From positions 186,001 through 250,000 of the forward strand of contig OU452224.1 in NCBI GenBank assembly GCA_911728455.2: a stretch of DNA of 64,000 nucleotides, in the 5' to 3' direction. Under the pieces are notes generated by a model. That model was not told where the DNA came from. It did not search any database and saw nothing but the letters and a program-made list of their open reading frames with translations. A program made the position numbers and the translations under genes. This DNA is from Marthasterias glacialis (lineage: Eukaryota > Echinodermata > Asteroidea > Forcipulatida > Asteriidae). Positions 10,851 to 22,969 of the stretch are shown in pieces; position 1 is the first letter of the stretch, and each line of letters opens with the position of its first letter.

Positions 10851-12300
10851 AAAACATACATGCCTAGTACGAATAGTTTTTAGGCGGTAAGTGTGCCTTA
10901 AAATTTGGTGGGCAAGGATGCCCGGAATTTGTTCTAATTCATAATTTGTGGTAAAAGGTTTTGCCCTACATATTTTTGAATGTTTGAATAATGCAAGCTT
11001 GTTGACCAATGTGAGAATTGGCAAAGTTTGCTAAAATAAAAAGAAGTGGTTTAACTGTGCGAGAAATTCACTTCAATGTTTTTTTGTTATTTATTGTGAG
11101 CTGTCTGGGAATAAATAGTTGTTAATTTTAACTACGTATAGCAGGCACAATATGAATTAATGATGCATGCACTAAACATCATGCTAAACTTGCTCTTTCT
11201 GAAACAAAATATCACCAACAATTAATGAGTAAGATCAGGCCAAAGTGATGAGAAAACCATACTTTTATATGACAGATTCAGATTTTAGACATACTCTTTT
11301 ACTTGATGAATCTGAGGTAGCGTTGCTCCAGATACACAGTATATCTCTCATGAAGCTTGCATCATCGTTTCTCTAGTAGGAGGGCATAGGCTGTTTCTTA
11401 AAGTGCAGTGGATTGGAACCGTAGCTGTCCAGTCTCATAAATGAAGACTCCTGCAGACACTAAACCACCAATACTTTCCAGTACCTTGAAGAACAAGTAC
11501 ATGAAACATGAAACAGATTTGCATGTACCTTAAATGGTACAAAGATAATGCCAGAAAACGTTACTTGAAATATTTCTGCCTGAAGTGTTATCGTTTTTTA
11601 ATAAATGAAATGAGATTAAAATTAGCTATTGTCTCAGCGAGTGTCCCTAGGAATGCGTACAAAAATGATGAGTGCATTTTTACAATTTTTTCGCAAATGA
11701 AACAACGAATAAATGCATTTACAGTCAGTTTACCAATGTTGAGCTTGGACTTTATCTGGCATTTATAAATACCTTGGAGAGTTTATGCACTCTGATTGGT
11801 CGAAGACTGGTCACGTGGGGGTTTATTAACACATGAAATAAAGACCGGCCTCTAAACAAGTGTATTGCTGTGTAAATTCTGTATGCACTGTGCATGTTGT
11901 GCTGGGAACTATCAAATCAACTGTTTTGTGCGTATTTCTGTTTTTAAAGTTTTTGCAGGAGAATGTTGCTGTTGCGTACACGCGCATACCACGTGATTAC
12001 CACCTTGGTTGGTGGCTGGCCACTGTTCATGGACCTGGCCTTGGGCTCGGTCAATTAACAGCAGCCAACCACCAACCCGGTCATTACCAGGTAGTGAAGA
12101 CTGGTTCCTAATTATTACACCTCATACTTGTATAACAACTATTCAATGTAACAATTACCAGGTGGGAATAAGCAGAACAAGATACATTGCTTTGTCAAAC
12201 TTTTCAAGTAGAACTGCATAATGGTCACAAGTTTCTTACTTACCCCTGAGTGATGATGGAGGAGATGTAATTCCTTATTGACAGGACAGTGAGGCATCTT
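10851..12300. other. Intergenic or intronic, no gene seen
   Basis: No exon structure recognised. An imperfect hairpin lies at about 12007-12082 (ggttggtggctg against gcagccaaccaccaaccc, with a bulge). It could be a foldback remnant. Confidence 0.4.
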
Positions 12301-12322
12301 GCCCTGTGCATTGATCTCTAAC

Positions 12323-12620
12323 TGCTGATGATGATGATAACATCTTTCTGGTAATGAAACAAAGGAATCCTCAAAAGCAACTAGAACTGTGACCCCTTAG
12401 CCTGAAGATACCTGTGTATAGAGAAGACGATGAAGAAAATGTCAGTTTTAGATGCGGGAGGAAAACCCCAAATAGAAAAAACCCAGGCAATCAGGTAGGG
12501 ACTGAAAACCCAATTCACATGCAAGGCTCCTGTCCAGAATTCAAACCAGGGACCACAGAGATGAAAAGCAAGAAAAAAAGAACACTCAGCCAACCTGATT
12601 GCCCAATGATGCAGGAGATT
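12323..12620 (-). mobile_element. tRNA-type SINE, minus orientation
   Basis: The left end is a (GATGAT)n stretch followed by catctttctggtaatgaaac and ...tagcctgaag. The copy at 57895-58200 has the same order (tttctggtaatggaacc ... caagcctgagg). At the right, ccagaattcaaaccagggac reads on the minus strand as a B-box-like gtccctggtttgaattctgg. I therefore place the tRNA-like head on the right and the microsatellite tail on the left. Confidence 0.6.
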
Positions 12621-12957
12621 GGCTACACATTGCTTCACCCATGATGGATTAATCTTGCCTGTCAAGTGAGATCCTAGCAAGCTGTACAAGACGTAACACA
12701 CAGGCATACAATCAGCTGAGTAATGCTTGAGCATTACTTGAAGTATTTCTTAAGCATTTACAGTCGTTCATAACTAGCAGGAAACCTACGCTACGTGCAA
12801 GTATAACTAGAAGAGTTAATTTTAAATTTGGCGTTTAGTACACTTAAATATTTAGACTTATAAAATATTAAGTGGGCTTCATATAATTTCATCCCTGGTC
12901 TCTTCATTATGCACTGTCGACAATCCAATGATTTACATAATGAACACGCGACAACAA

Positions 12958-13433
12958 AATAGACCGATTGCGCGACAATGTTTACATGCGGTCACGTGAT
13001 CCCCTATCGCGTATGACGTCATACAGCCGATGAAAAAATATGTGTAAAAGCATAGGCCGTGACACAGAGTGGGTTCGAAAACAGTCGATTTTACTTTCGT
13101 TTAGCGATGAATTAGTTAATCAGCCCCTTTATTTAAAATAGTATGTTGTGGCATTAATTTAAACCACATCTCTGTTTCATAATTTAACAGGCTTCTACTA
13201 AAAAGAGGTTTTTTTTACCATGAACTACCGGCGTCGGACGACTATTATGTAGCCACCCGTGTGTTATTTTGTTTGTAATGTTGGCCTAAATCACTGTAAA
13301 AAAGGGTAAAGATTGTTGGAAAAGTGAGCATTAATACCTAGCCTTGCAGAATTTCAAATAGGCAAAGGAATCACACAGTTTGGGAAAGCAATTTCTTTGA
13401 AATTTTTGTGTTGAAAAGTGTAATCGGTCTATT
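12958..13433. mobile_element. TIR element AATAGACCGATTG, copy 1 (internally deleted)
   Basis: Left end aatagaccgattgcgcgaca, right end gtgtaatcggtctatt, which are inverted. The interior matches the reverse complement of the right part of 46112-46824 (ggcgtcggacgact, gtagccaccc, tacctagcctt) but lacks the coding-like segment of the larger copies. This is a non-autonomous DNA transposon whose superfamily I do not recognise. Confidence 0.75.
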
Positions 13434-13884
13434 GTGATGTTATCAGATCAACGTACATGTAGGTCAATTGATGTTCTGTTTTATGGTATTTAAATTGAAA
13501 GTTATCCTTAACATCTGAATAGGTATTTCTCTGAGCTGTGCAGCAACTGGATGACTACAAAGAACAGACCTAAACTAATGATTTAAAAAGGAAACTAAGC
13601 TAGAATAACTATCCTGGACGTAAGTGTTCTTGTTGTTTTTGTCTTCCACTCCCAATGGCGCTTAAACTGACCAACACTCTGGATTTAGCAGCCGCTGAGG
13701 CTTTCCCTGCTCTTAAACTGTGCAGGGAAAATTTGCTACATCATCAACTATGGGAGATAGAGCATCTACTCTCTCAGGATTGTTCCCTTTTCTTAGTACC
13801 TAACCCATGCTAACTTTTGTAAAGTTTCTGAAAATGTGTGTAATGGGATGAAATTGCAGGCCCCCCATTTTTTTTGTAACTCTT

Positions 13885-14225
13885 AGTTTACCTATGTCCC
13901 GCTCGGACTAGGGCGAGTCTAGGAGTTCATTCCAAAGATTAGTTGCAGCTGATGCAAAATCCCTGACACCAAAGGAAGATTTAGTTCATTAAATTGCGAG
14001 AACATTGCTTCCAGAACAGCGAAGACTTCGTTTCGGGATGTATTCTGCAAGTAGGTTCAGTAATTGAGGGGTCAAGACCATGAATATCCTTCCAATTAAC
14101 CAGTATAATTTTCTAGTTAATTCAATCAAGGACTGGCAGCCAATGTAGTTCCTGAATAATGGGTAAGATATGGTCATATCTTGAGACCCTCTTCAAAAAG
14201 CGAGCAGCAACATTCTCTACCCTAT
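13885..14225 (-). pseudogene. Degenerate LINE reverse transcriptase C-terminus
   Basis: The minus-strand translation gives RYDHILPIIQELHWLPV, then a stop, then KIILVNWKDIHGL and a tail containing SFGVRDFASAA. That is the post-catalytic C-terminal region typical of CR1/jockey-group LINEs (consensus LHWLPV...KI..L.FK.L.G). Stops and frameshifts show that it is dead. Confidence 0.7.
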
Positions 14226-14559
14226 CTGTATACTGTATACTGCATTCTGTATACTTAATCTTCGTGCAGATGCTATGCGATAAACAGTTCTCTCAACTTC
14301 AACCATTTAGAATCTTACCCACTATGACGTTAAAAAAAAGTCTTCCACTCATTCATCTTCAGTTGGGTATTATTCTTACTGCAAATAATTAAGAAATATT
14401 AACATTTTTAATTGCAGTTACATATCATTTTTCACAGTACTAACATTACAGTGAATACTTTAATTGTTACTACAATTTAAATGACCATAGAAGAAAACTA
14501 CCATTGTGTTGTCCAACTACATCCACATCTACAGGTTTCTTTGCTACTTGTCTATACTA

Positions 14560-14875
14560 TAATAATAATAATAATAATAAAACGCGTTTATAGAGCGCCT
14601 TTTCCGAAGGATACAAAGCGCTTGGGAGAATGCATCCAAAAGAAACAAAAAAAAAATAAAAATTACATGGTACGATTAAACAGATGAGTTTTTAAGATTC
14701 TTTTAAACTGTTCGACTGATGAAGCGTTCCGGATGGTGATGGGAAGAGAGTTCCAACTTTGAGGCCCGGCGATGGAAAACACACGGTCCCCAGCCTTCTT
14801 TGAGGTACGTGGAACTACCAGATTGGATTGTGAACAAAGACCTACAATCTCTATCCACATCTCGTCTTTAAGTTA
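14560..14875 (-). mobile_element. 3' end of a CR1/L2-like LINE with (TTA)n tail
   Basis: The minus-strand frame 14860-14663 contains RVFSIAGPQSWNSLPITIRN and ends FKRILKTHLF, the standard C-terminus of CR1/L2/jockey-type reverse transcriptases. The 3' end on the minus strand carries a GGCGCTCTATAAACGCG motif followed by (TTA)n. The copy is strongly 5' truncated. The same type of tail is seen on the SINE at 56990-57330. Confidence 0.8.
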
Positions 14876-14882
14876 AACTACT

Positions 14883-15215
14883 AACCCTCATAAACTACAA
14901 TTACATTATCATGTAAGACCACAAAAAGTATCGCATGAAAATCTGTCATTTAGATTTACTTATATTAATTGCAATGCAAGTTCAAATCACACACAACAGT
15001 TCTACTTATTTATTCCACTGCTAGCCTACACTCTACACGTATAACACATCTACAATTTCAACAACTAACTCCTGTAAATTACAACCAATCCTCAAGCCTA
15101 GCTTACACTACTGTACTTCTTGTACTAACCTTACCTAAAATCTATTCATCAATATTGATAATTAGACAAAATTAATGTCTAATTAACAAAGTCAAACCAA
15201 CCATCAGCTCTTTTG
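14883..15215. repeat. Leader segment of tandem locus unit 1
   Basis: A ~330-bp segment with gaccacaaaaagtatcgcat, atttagatttacttatatta and aaccatcagctctt. It recurs at 22555-22880 and, more diverged, at 25870-26130 and 24190-24400. In each case it precedes the ~91-bp satellite. Confidence 0.75.
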
Positions 15216-15229
15216 GAAATCCTGTTTAA

Positions 15230-17860
15230 TGCTGATCAAGACTATACACGTACATTTCGTCTGTAAGATCAAACTACAGTTTTGGTTGTCATACTACGAC
15301 AATTTATCGAGGCTTGGTTACTGCTGATCAACACTGTACACTAAAAACCTCGTCTGAAAGATCAAACTACAGTTTTGGTTGTCATACTACGACTATTAAT
15401 CAAGGCTTGGTTACTGCTGATCAACACTGTACACTAAAAACCTCGTCTGAAAGATCAAACTACAGTTTTGTTGTCAAACTACAACTATTTATCTACGCTT
15501 GGACACTGCCGATCAACACTCTAAATTAACATCTCGTCTGTAAGATCAACTAGTAAACTACAGTTGTGTTGTCAAACTACAACCATTTATCAAGGCTTGG
15601 TTACTGCTGATCAAGACTCTACACTAACATCTCGTCTGTACGATCAAACTACAACTGTTTATCGAGGCTTGGTTACTGCTGATCAACATTTTACACTTAC
15701 ATCTCATCTGTAAGATCAAAATACGTTATGTTGTCAAACCACAACTATTTATCGAGGATTGGTTACCTGCTGGTCTATACTCTAGACTTATACCTCGTCT
15801 GTAAGATCAACTACTAATCCTAGTAAACTACAGTTGTGTTGTCAAAATACAACCATTTACCTAGGCTTGGTTACTACTGATCAAGACTCTACACTAACAT
15901 CTCGTCTAAAAGATCAAACTACAGTTTTGTTGTCAAACTACAACTATTTATTGAGGCTTGGTTACTGCTGATCTAGACTCTACACTTACATCTCGTGTGT
16001 TAAATCAAACTGCAGTTTTGTTTTCAAACTACACTTATTTATCGAGGCTTGGTTACTGCTGATCTACACTCTACACTAACATCTCGTCTGTAAGATCAAA
16101 CTACAGTGTTGTCAAACTAATTATCCAGGCTTGGTTATTGCTGATCAAGACTCTACACTTACATCTCATCTGTAAGATTAACTACAGTTGAATTGTCAAA
16201 CTACAACTATTCATCGAGGCTTGGTTACTGCTGGTCTACACTCTAGACTTACATCTCGTCTGTAAGATCAACTACTAAACCTAGTAAACTACAGTTGAAT
16301 TGTCAAATACAACCATTTATTTATTCACAATACACGTACATCTTGTCTATAAAATCAACTACTAACCCTAGTAAACTGGGTTTCTGTCACAAAGTAAAAA
16401 TAAGACAAATTCTACAACAATTTATGTTGTAGTTCGACCTGACTACCATGTTCCAATAACGGGACAATACATCATGTTTTAAAAGTGCTGTGTTGTCATA
16501 CTTCAACTATTTATCGAGGGTTGGTTACTGCTGTTCTACACTATAAATTTACATCTTGTCTGTAAGATCAACTAGTAAACTACAGTTGTGTTGTCAAACT
16601 ACAACCATTTATCAAGGCTTGGTTACTGCTGATCGAGACTCTACACTTACATCTCGTCTGTAAGATCAAACTACAGTTTTGTTCTCAAACTCGACTATTT
16701 ATCGAGGCTTGGTTACTGCTGATCAACATTCTAAACTAACATCTCGTCTGTAAGATCAAACTACACTTATGTTGTCATACTACAAATATTTATCAAGGCT
16801 TGGTTACTGCTGATCTAGACTCTACACTAACATCTCGTTACTGCTTACTGCTGATCAACTACTTACAAAAGTAAACTACAGTTTTGTTGTCAAACTACTA
16901 CTATTTATCTAGGCTTGGTTACTGCTGATCAACACTCTACACTAACATCTACAGTTTTGTTGTCAAACTACAACTATTTACCGAGGCTTGGTTACTGCTG
17001 ATCTAGACTCTACACTAACATCACGTCTGTAAGATCAAACTACAGTTATGTTGTCAAACTACAACTATTTATCGAGTCTTGTTTACTGCTGATCAACACT
17101 CTACACTTACATCTCATCTGTAAGATCAAACTACAGTTTTGTTGTCAAACTACAACTATTTATCGAGGCTTGGTTACTGCTGATCAACATTACACTAACA
17201 TTTATCAAGCCTTTTTTACTGACAGTCTACACTCTAGACTTGCATATCGTCTGTAAGATCAACTACTAACCCTAGTAAACTACACTTGTGTTGTCAAACT
17301 ACAGCCATTTATCGAGCCTTTTTACTGATAGTCTACACTGTAGACTAACATCTCGTTTGTAAGATCAACTACTAACCTTAGTAAACTTCAGTTGGTTTAT
17401 CTAACTCTTGTCTCTGATTTTAAGTTAGACAAAGCTTACTTACTGTGCTGGTCTACACTCTACACCTACATCTCGTCTGTAAGATCAACTACTAACCCTA
17501 GTAAACTATAGTTGTGTTGTCAAGCTACAGCCATTTATCAAGCCTTCTTACATCTCATCTGTAAGATCAACTACAGTTGAATTGTCAAACTACAACTTTT
17601 TATCAAGGCTTGGTTACTGCTGGTCTACACTCTAGACTTACATCTCATCTGTAAGATCAACTACTAACCTTAGTAAACTTCAGTTGTTTTATCTAACTCT
17701 TGTCTCTGATTTTAAATTAGACAAAGCTTAGTTACTGTGCTGGTCTACACTCTACACCTACATCTCGTCTGTAAGATCAACTACTAACCCTAGTAAACTA
17801 TAGTTGTGTTGTCAAACTACAACCAATAATGGAGGCTCGGTTACTCTGTTGGTCTACACA
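15230..17860. repeat. ~91-bp satellite, main array
   Basis: The monomer runs through tatcgaggcttggttactgc, tgatcaacactctacactaa, catctcgtctgtaagatcaa and ttgtcaaactacaactattt. Many monomers carry a 12-15-bp insertion (actaaccctagtaaac). About 28 imperfect copies. A fragment of the common downstream segment (ttgtagttcgacctga, about 16425-16490) interrupts the array. Confidence 0.9.
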
Positions 17861-17900
17861 ATACAAAGAAAATGTGCGGGATAAAGAACTCAGTACTTAC

Positions 17901-18014
17901 AAAAACATCTCCTGCCTCGAGTTCAGTCACACATACAGAAAAAGGAATATCCTGTTCACTCCCTCGCATGATGCAGCCATTTAACCCTCTGCTTTCCCTC
18001 ATTTTCCTGCCTTT
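17901..18014 (-). other. 114-bp exon-like module, copy 1
   Basis: On the minus strand it is preceded by ttttcatttggcag (a good acceptor) and followed by GTAAGTACTG (a good donor). It is 38 codons with no stop, running from KGRKMRESRGLNGCI to CVTELEAGDVF. Its length is a multiple of three, so it could be included or skipped without changing frame. No domain recognised. Two further copies lie on the same strand at 25251 and 28684. Confidence 0.5.
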
Positions 18015-18062
18015 CTGCCAAATGAAAAATCACAAGTCAAAATAAAGATTCTTAAACAATTC

Positions 18063-20378
18063 ACAAACTATTCTTAAACTATTCTCGACAAGCCAAATCC
18101 ACCTCGCCTTGACATCATCTTTCTTGACTTCAGCAAGGCTTTTGACCTCATGCCGCATCATATCCTTCTTGACAAACTAGCTCAAAACTTTAATATCCGG
18201 GGCACTACATGGACCTGGCTGAAATCCTTCATCACCAATCGACAACAGCGGGTTATGTACCGTGGAAGCGTTTCTTCTTGGGCACCAGTCACGTCAGAAG
18301 TTCCCCACGGAAGTGTCCTTGGTCCTCTTCTCTTCAACATTTTCATCAGTGACATTTCTAACAACCTAACTTCTACATCCCTACTTTTCGCTGATGACAC
18401 CCTTATCTACCGGCCAATCAAATCTCCCGCTGATGAAAAAGCTCTGCAGCTCGATCTTACGGCACTAGACAAATGGAGCGTAACAAATGGCATGAGGATG
18501 AATACAGAGAAATCCAAAGTTATGCATATAACACGCTGCAGGAAACTACAAGTACCGGTTTGTCATCTTCCTAAATACACACTTCAAGGTGTAGCACTTG
18601 GTGTGGTTTCGACATATAAATACCTTGGGATAACTGTAAGCAACTCATTAAACTGGAATGATCATGTTAATTATGTTATATCGAAAGCAAACAGAACTCT
18701 TGGTTTCATTTGGCAAGTTGCTGGGGGGTCATCGTCACAGGCCCTTAAGTCACTCTATATGTCGCTAGTGCTACCTGTGTTGGAGTATGGGTTACCAGCC
18801 TGGTACCCATACACTGCTACATTATCTGCAAAGCTGGAAAGTGTACAACGCCGAGCAAGCAGAATGTGCTTAAAACAACAGCGAGGTGTCATTCCTTATG
18901 AGGAACGCCTTAGAACACTAAATTGGATCAGCCTTACCGACAGGAGACAACAACACAACATTCTTTTTACTGTCAAATCTTTGTTTGGACTCATTGACTA
19001 TAATGCCATCAAAAGTCACACGACGATAAACACCCGCCATCAAGACTTCACCACATTCCACCATCATTATGCAAGAACTCTAGCTCTCAAGTACACACCA
19101 ATTCATTCATTTCCTCGGTTGTGGAGCAATTTACCTTCACACATTAAAGACTCTCTCATTTTGGATAATTTCAACCTCTTTTGTAACAATTTATCCGCTC
19201 ATTTTTACAACAAAGATTGTTAGCTTTAGCTTTGTTCCTTTTTATTCATTTCTAAAGTTTGCAGTGCCCATCAACCATTTGTTTCTCAATGACCTTTTTT
19301 TTTTTTTTCAAATTCTCTGGTTTGATTACTCAACCAAATGGTTAGTTATTTATTTTATTCCTTTATTTCTATTTACATTATATTTTATGTTGCCTTTCCT
19401 TTTTCTCCTTTCTGCATATATTTCAAGGAGTGCAATTTTGATTCTTCCTGGTTAGAAATTGCTAGTATAGTTACATTTTGACTTTTTACTACTATATATC
19501 GTCGCGTAGCTGAATTGCTGACGAGTGACCTAGGTTGCGGATCTGGCATGCTAGCGAATACACAATAGTATTACTGTAGCGTGTTCGCTGGTGTGTCGGT
19601 TCTGCGGGGTGGGTTATTCGTCGGTACGTCGGCTCTGCGACGATATATGTAAGTCACGGCTTGTTCAACAACTGAATTGTTTTTTTGTTTTTGTTTTTTT
19701 TGTTTTTTTGTTAATGTAAGTTTCTGACTTCACTCAAAGTTTTGTCTCTTTTTTTTGACAAAGTTGTTTTCTCTAGTTTCTTTTTCAAGTTGTTTCTTAT
19801 GCCTGCAGCGATCCCATAGAGTTTCCTTTTGTAATTATGGTCTATTGTAGTTTTTCATGCAATATTTAATTTAAATAATTTCAAAAAAGTGTTTTAGTAA
19901 GTATATAATAATTTATTTATTTATGTGTTTATGTCTCCTTTTGTGAGTGGATCAACAGGCTTTCGGTCTACAGTGTTTAAGTATACTTTTGTTGATCCTG
20001 GCCATCACATATAGGGTTGTATTGAAAGTTGTGTGTTGTTATTGTCTTTCTGACTCTATCCAAAGTCTATAATCCCCTTTTTATTGTTTATTATTATAAG
20101 TTGTTTATATTTAATTTGTTTGGCATTTTATATTTTTGTTTTGTATTTATTGATCTATTTATTTATTGATTCTTTTTTCTATAATATGACATTAATTTAT
20201 TTATGTATTTATTTTTATTAATTTTGTCTTCCTTTGTGAATAATTCAACAAGCCTTCCCGTTGCCACATAGGGTTATATTTTACTTTCATCAGTTTGTTA
20301 TCTTCACCTTTGCTTTAATGTGTTATTTCATGTTTTGTTTGATTCTGGCCGAATAAAGAATAAGAATAAGAATAAGAA
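18063..20378 (+). mobile_element. 5'-truncated LINE inserted in unit 1
   Basis: The insertion splits a segment that is continuous in units 2 and 3 (cttaagcaattcatgtctta gttcgacctc). It starts after caattca and ends with a (AATAAG)n tail just before ttctagttcgacctc. It holds a 3' reverse transcriptase fragment and ~1.1 kb of non-coding sequence, T-rich toward the end. Target duplications are not clear. Confidence 0.85.
18078..19223 (+). CDS. LINE reverse transcriptase, C-terminal two thirds, open frame
   Basis: This is an RNA-dependent DNA polymerase fragment of a CR1/jockey-group LINE. The frame is open from 18078 (after a TAA at 18075) to the TAG at 19221, without a start at the truncated 5' end. 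Motif A reads FLDFSKAFD (about 18129). Counting from the Met at 18150, motif B is VPHGSVLGPLLF (residues 51-62; the family norm has Q where H stands) and the catalytic motif is FADD (80-83). YKYLGI follows, then the thumb region and a C-terminus with FPRLWSNLPSHI. No stops or frameshifts in 381 codons suggests a fairly young copy. It lacks the endonuclease and the N-terminal RT, so it cannot be autonomous. Confidence 0.85.
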   Translation, partial: TILDKPNPPRLDIIFLDFSKAFDLMPHHILLDKLAQNFNIRGTTWTWLKSFITNRQQRVMYRGSVSSWAPVTSEVPHGSVLGPLLFNIFISDISNNLTSTSLLFADDTLIYRPIKSPADEKALQLDLTALDKWSVTNGMRMNTEKSKVMHITRCRKLQVPVCHLPKYTLQGVALGVVSTYKYLGITVSNSLNWNDHVNYVISKANRTLGFIWQVAGGSSSQALKSLYMSLVLPVLEYGLPAWYPYTATLSAKLESVQRRASRMCLKQQRGVIPYEERLRTLNWISLTDRRQQHNILFTVKSLFGLIDYNAIKSHTTINTRHQDFTTFHHHYARTLALKYTPIHSFPRLWSNLPSHIKDSLILDNFNLFCNNLSAHFYNKDC

Positions 20379-20600
20379 TGTTCTAGTTCGACCTCAAGAC
20401 AATGTTCCAAAAAAGGGACAATTCATCATGTTTTAAAAGTACAATAAAACAATCCAACGAGTATTAAACGCATTTCTGGATGTAAAGTACTTCAGGCCTA
20501 AATTAACCTTAAAACTTTCAGCCATCTGGTCTTTTAAACACTTTACTTCATTAGCTTCAACTAAACCTGCACAGCTACAGTTGACTTGTTCTAATGTAGT
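20379..20600. repeat. Common downstream segment, unit 1
   Basis: Resumes exactly where the LINE interrupted: ttctagttcgacctcaagac to taaacactttacttcattag. The same segment is at 25420-25605 and 28850-29015. Confidence 0.8.
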
Positions 20601-21315
20601 TACACAAGGCCTGGTTACTGTGTTGGTTATCATTCTACATGCACATCTCGTCTAACAAATAAACTACTATTCTTTAACTACAATTGTTAAGTGTTATTTT
20701 TGACAGATCAATGCTTGTACACTCTACACCTACATCTCATCTCTAAGATCAACTACTAAACCAAGTAAACTACACTTGTGTTGTCAAACTACAACCGTTT
20801 ATCGAGGCTTGGTTACTGCTGATCTACACAATAGACTTGAATATCGTCTGTATGATCAACTACTAACCCTAGTAAACTACAGTTGTGTTGTCAAACTATA
20901 GCCATTTATCAAGCCTTTTTTACTGACAGTCTACACGCTAGACTTGCCTATCGTCTGTGAGATCAACTACTAACCCTAGTAAACTACAATTGTGTTGTCA
21001 AACTACAGCCATTTATCAAGGCTTGGTTACTGATGGTCTACACTCTAGACTTACATCTTGTCTGTAAGATCAACTACTAACCCTAGTAAACTACAGTTTT
21101 GTTGTCAAACTACAATCGTTTATCAAGGCTTGGTTACTGATGGTCTACACTCTGGACTTACATCTTGTCTGTAAGATCAACTACTTAAACTAGTAAACTA
21201 TAGTTGTATTGTCATACTACAACCTTTTATTGAGGCTTGGTTACTATGTTAGTTTTCACAATACACATACATCTTGTCTGTAAGATCAACTACTAACCCT
21301 AGTAAACTACAGTTT
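20600..21315. repeat. ~91-bp satellite, second array
   Basis: Longer monomer type (with actaaccctagtaaactac), about seven copies. Confidence 0.85.
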
Positions 21316-21535
21316 AAAATAAATGCAATTTGCAATAAAGTTTAAAGCATGTACAACCAATATTAGTGCAATTTGCAGCAAGGTTTAAAGGATGTACAAC
21401 CAAAATAAATGCAACTCGTAGTAAAGCTCAAAGCAGTTTCAACCAAATACAGATGCAGTTTGTAGCAAAGTTTCAAACAATTTCAACCAAATATAGATGC
21501 CATTTGCAATAAAGTATTAAAGCAGTTTTTATACA
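21316..21535. repeat. 43-44-bp tandem repeat
   Basis: Five units beginning tgcaatttgcaataaagttt or close variants and ending in caaccaaatatag-like sequence. Confidence 0.8.
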
Positions 21536-22250
21536 CAAGACATAGGCCTATATGTACTGTACAATGGGCAAAATACTACGTTCATTAAAATAATTTTCTG
21601 AACATGAAGGAGTTGAGAAACCAACTTTTTTTTTTACACAAATAGACTGGACATTAAGTGTTTTTGGAAAAAATTATGAAATTTGTCAGTAATGTCCCAC
21701 ATTATGAAATAACCACTTGAAAAAGGCATTTTTTGGCATTTTTCCAAGTGGACCCATTTTCAGACCCCTGCCAAACACCCACCAAAGGTGTGAGTGGTCT
21801 ATCCTTATTTTAGGTCAGACCTATGCACCTAGTTGATTACCAAATGTAATATCAAAGCAATCGGACAATTCACGCGGTCACCAGGGGGTCTCAAAAATGA
21901 CGAAAGGTTGTTCTGTAGGCTAAAATGTAGGTTTTTAAAGACCTATACCTTGATAGACAAATTTTCTGTACTACTTCTGACAGCAGATTCTAGTTGTTTG
22001 GATAGCAGTCAACCTGTGTATCGATTGATAGCAACATATCTTATCTCTATTTGGAGATATAGGCCTCCAAAAATGCCAAAAAACACCAAATTCAAAAAGA
22101 GGGGGCAGGGCTTAAATTTTTTGGGGTCCATATCTCAGAAACGGCAAGGGGTAGGAATCTAAAGTTTTGTGTTTGTTCATCGCACCCATAGAGGATTGTT
22201 TAAAAAAAATTAGCAAAATCTGAATCGGTCACTGCCAAACTTTTCAGAAT
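21536..22250. other. Unrecognised insert with internal inverted repeats
   Basis: Not satellite and without a convincing coding frame. tttttggcatttttcc (about 21730) and ggaaaaatgcc-like sequence inverted near 22068-22086 (ccaaaaatgccaaaaaacac) suggest a transposon-derived piece. It ends at ggtgagttggcacggaatga, which is then duplicated. Confidence 0.35.
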
Positions 22251-22534
22251 TTCAGGTGAGTTGGCACGGAATGACCCACATACTTCTTGTCTGTAAGATC
22301 AACTACTAACACTAGTAAATTACAGTTGTTTTCTTCTAACTATCAAGGCTTATATACAATCTATATGCACATCTCCTCTATAATTTGCTAATTTCAGGTG
22401 AGTTGGCACGGAATGACCCACATACTTCTTGTCTGTAAGATCAACTACTAACACTAGTAAATTACAGTTGTTTTCTTCTAACTATCAAGGCTTATATACA
22501 ATCTATATGCACATCTCCTCTATAATTTGCACTA
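22251..22534. repeat. 142-bp direct duplication
   Basis: ttcaggtgagttggcacgga through cctctataatttgc occurs twice, starting at 22251 and 22393, almost identical. The copied segment joins the end of the unrecognised insert to satellite sequence. Confidence 0.85.
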
Positions 22535-22554
22535 CTAACCCCAATAAACTAGAA

Positions 22555-22880
22555 ATACATTATCGTGGAAGACCACAAAAGTAAGTGTCGCATGAAAATT
22601 AAACATCTGTCATTTAGATTTACTTATATTAATTGCAATGCGAGTTCAAATCAAACACAACAGCTCTTGCTAATTCTACTGCTAGCCTGCACTGTACATG
22701 TACAACTCTTCTACAAGTACAACTACTAACTCCTGTAAACTACAACCAGTCTTCAAGGCTAGGTTTCTCTGCTGTACTTCCGTATATAACTACAAACCTT
22801 TTCTAAAATCTGTTCATTGATATTAAGAAGTGTCTAATTAACAAATCAAAATCAACCATCAGCTCTTTGTGACTCCACTG
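22555..22880. repeat. Leader segment of tandem locus unit 2
   Basis: Matches 14883-15215 through ttagatttacttatattaat, ctgctagcctgcactgtaca and aaccatcagctctttgtga. Confidence 0.75.
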
Positions 22881-22969
22881 ATCCACAGTCATTGTGAAAT
22901 GCGCTATATAATAACTAGTTATTCTGATGATTAACATACATTTCCTGTGTAACCTCAACTACTATCCTC

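Noticed and set aside
10423..11024. Several overlapping frames around the gcatgcc repeat
   Set aside because: Both strands are open across a short tandem repeat; no splice signals or recognisable protein.
20433..20633. Minus-strand frame with LVEANEVKCLKDQMAE in the common downstream segment
   Set aside because: The same segment in unit 2 has a 2-bp insertion and the frame is lost; acceptor positions are not shared either.
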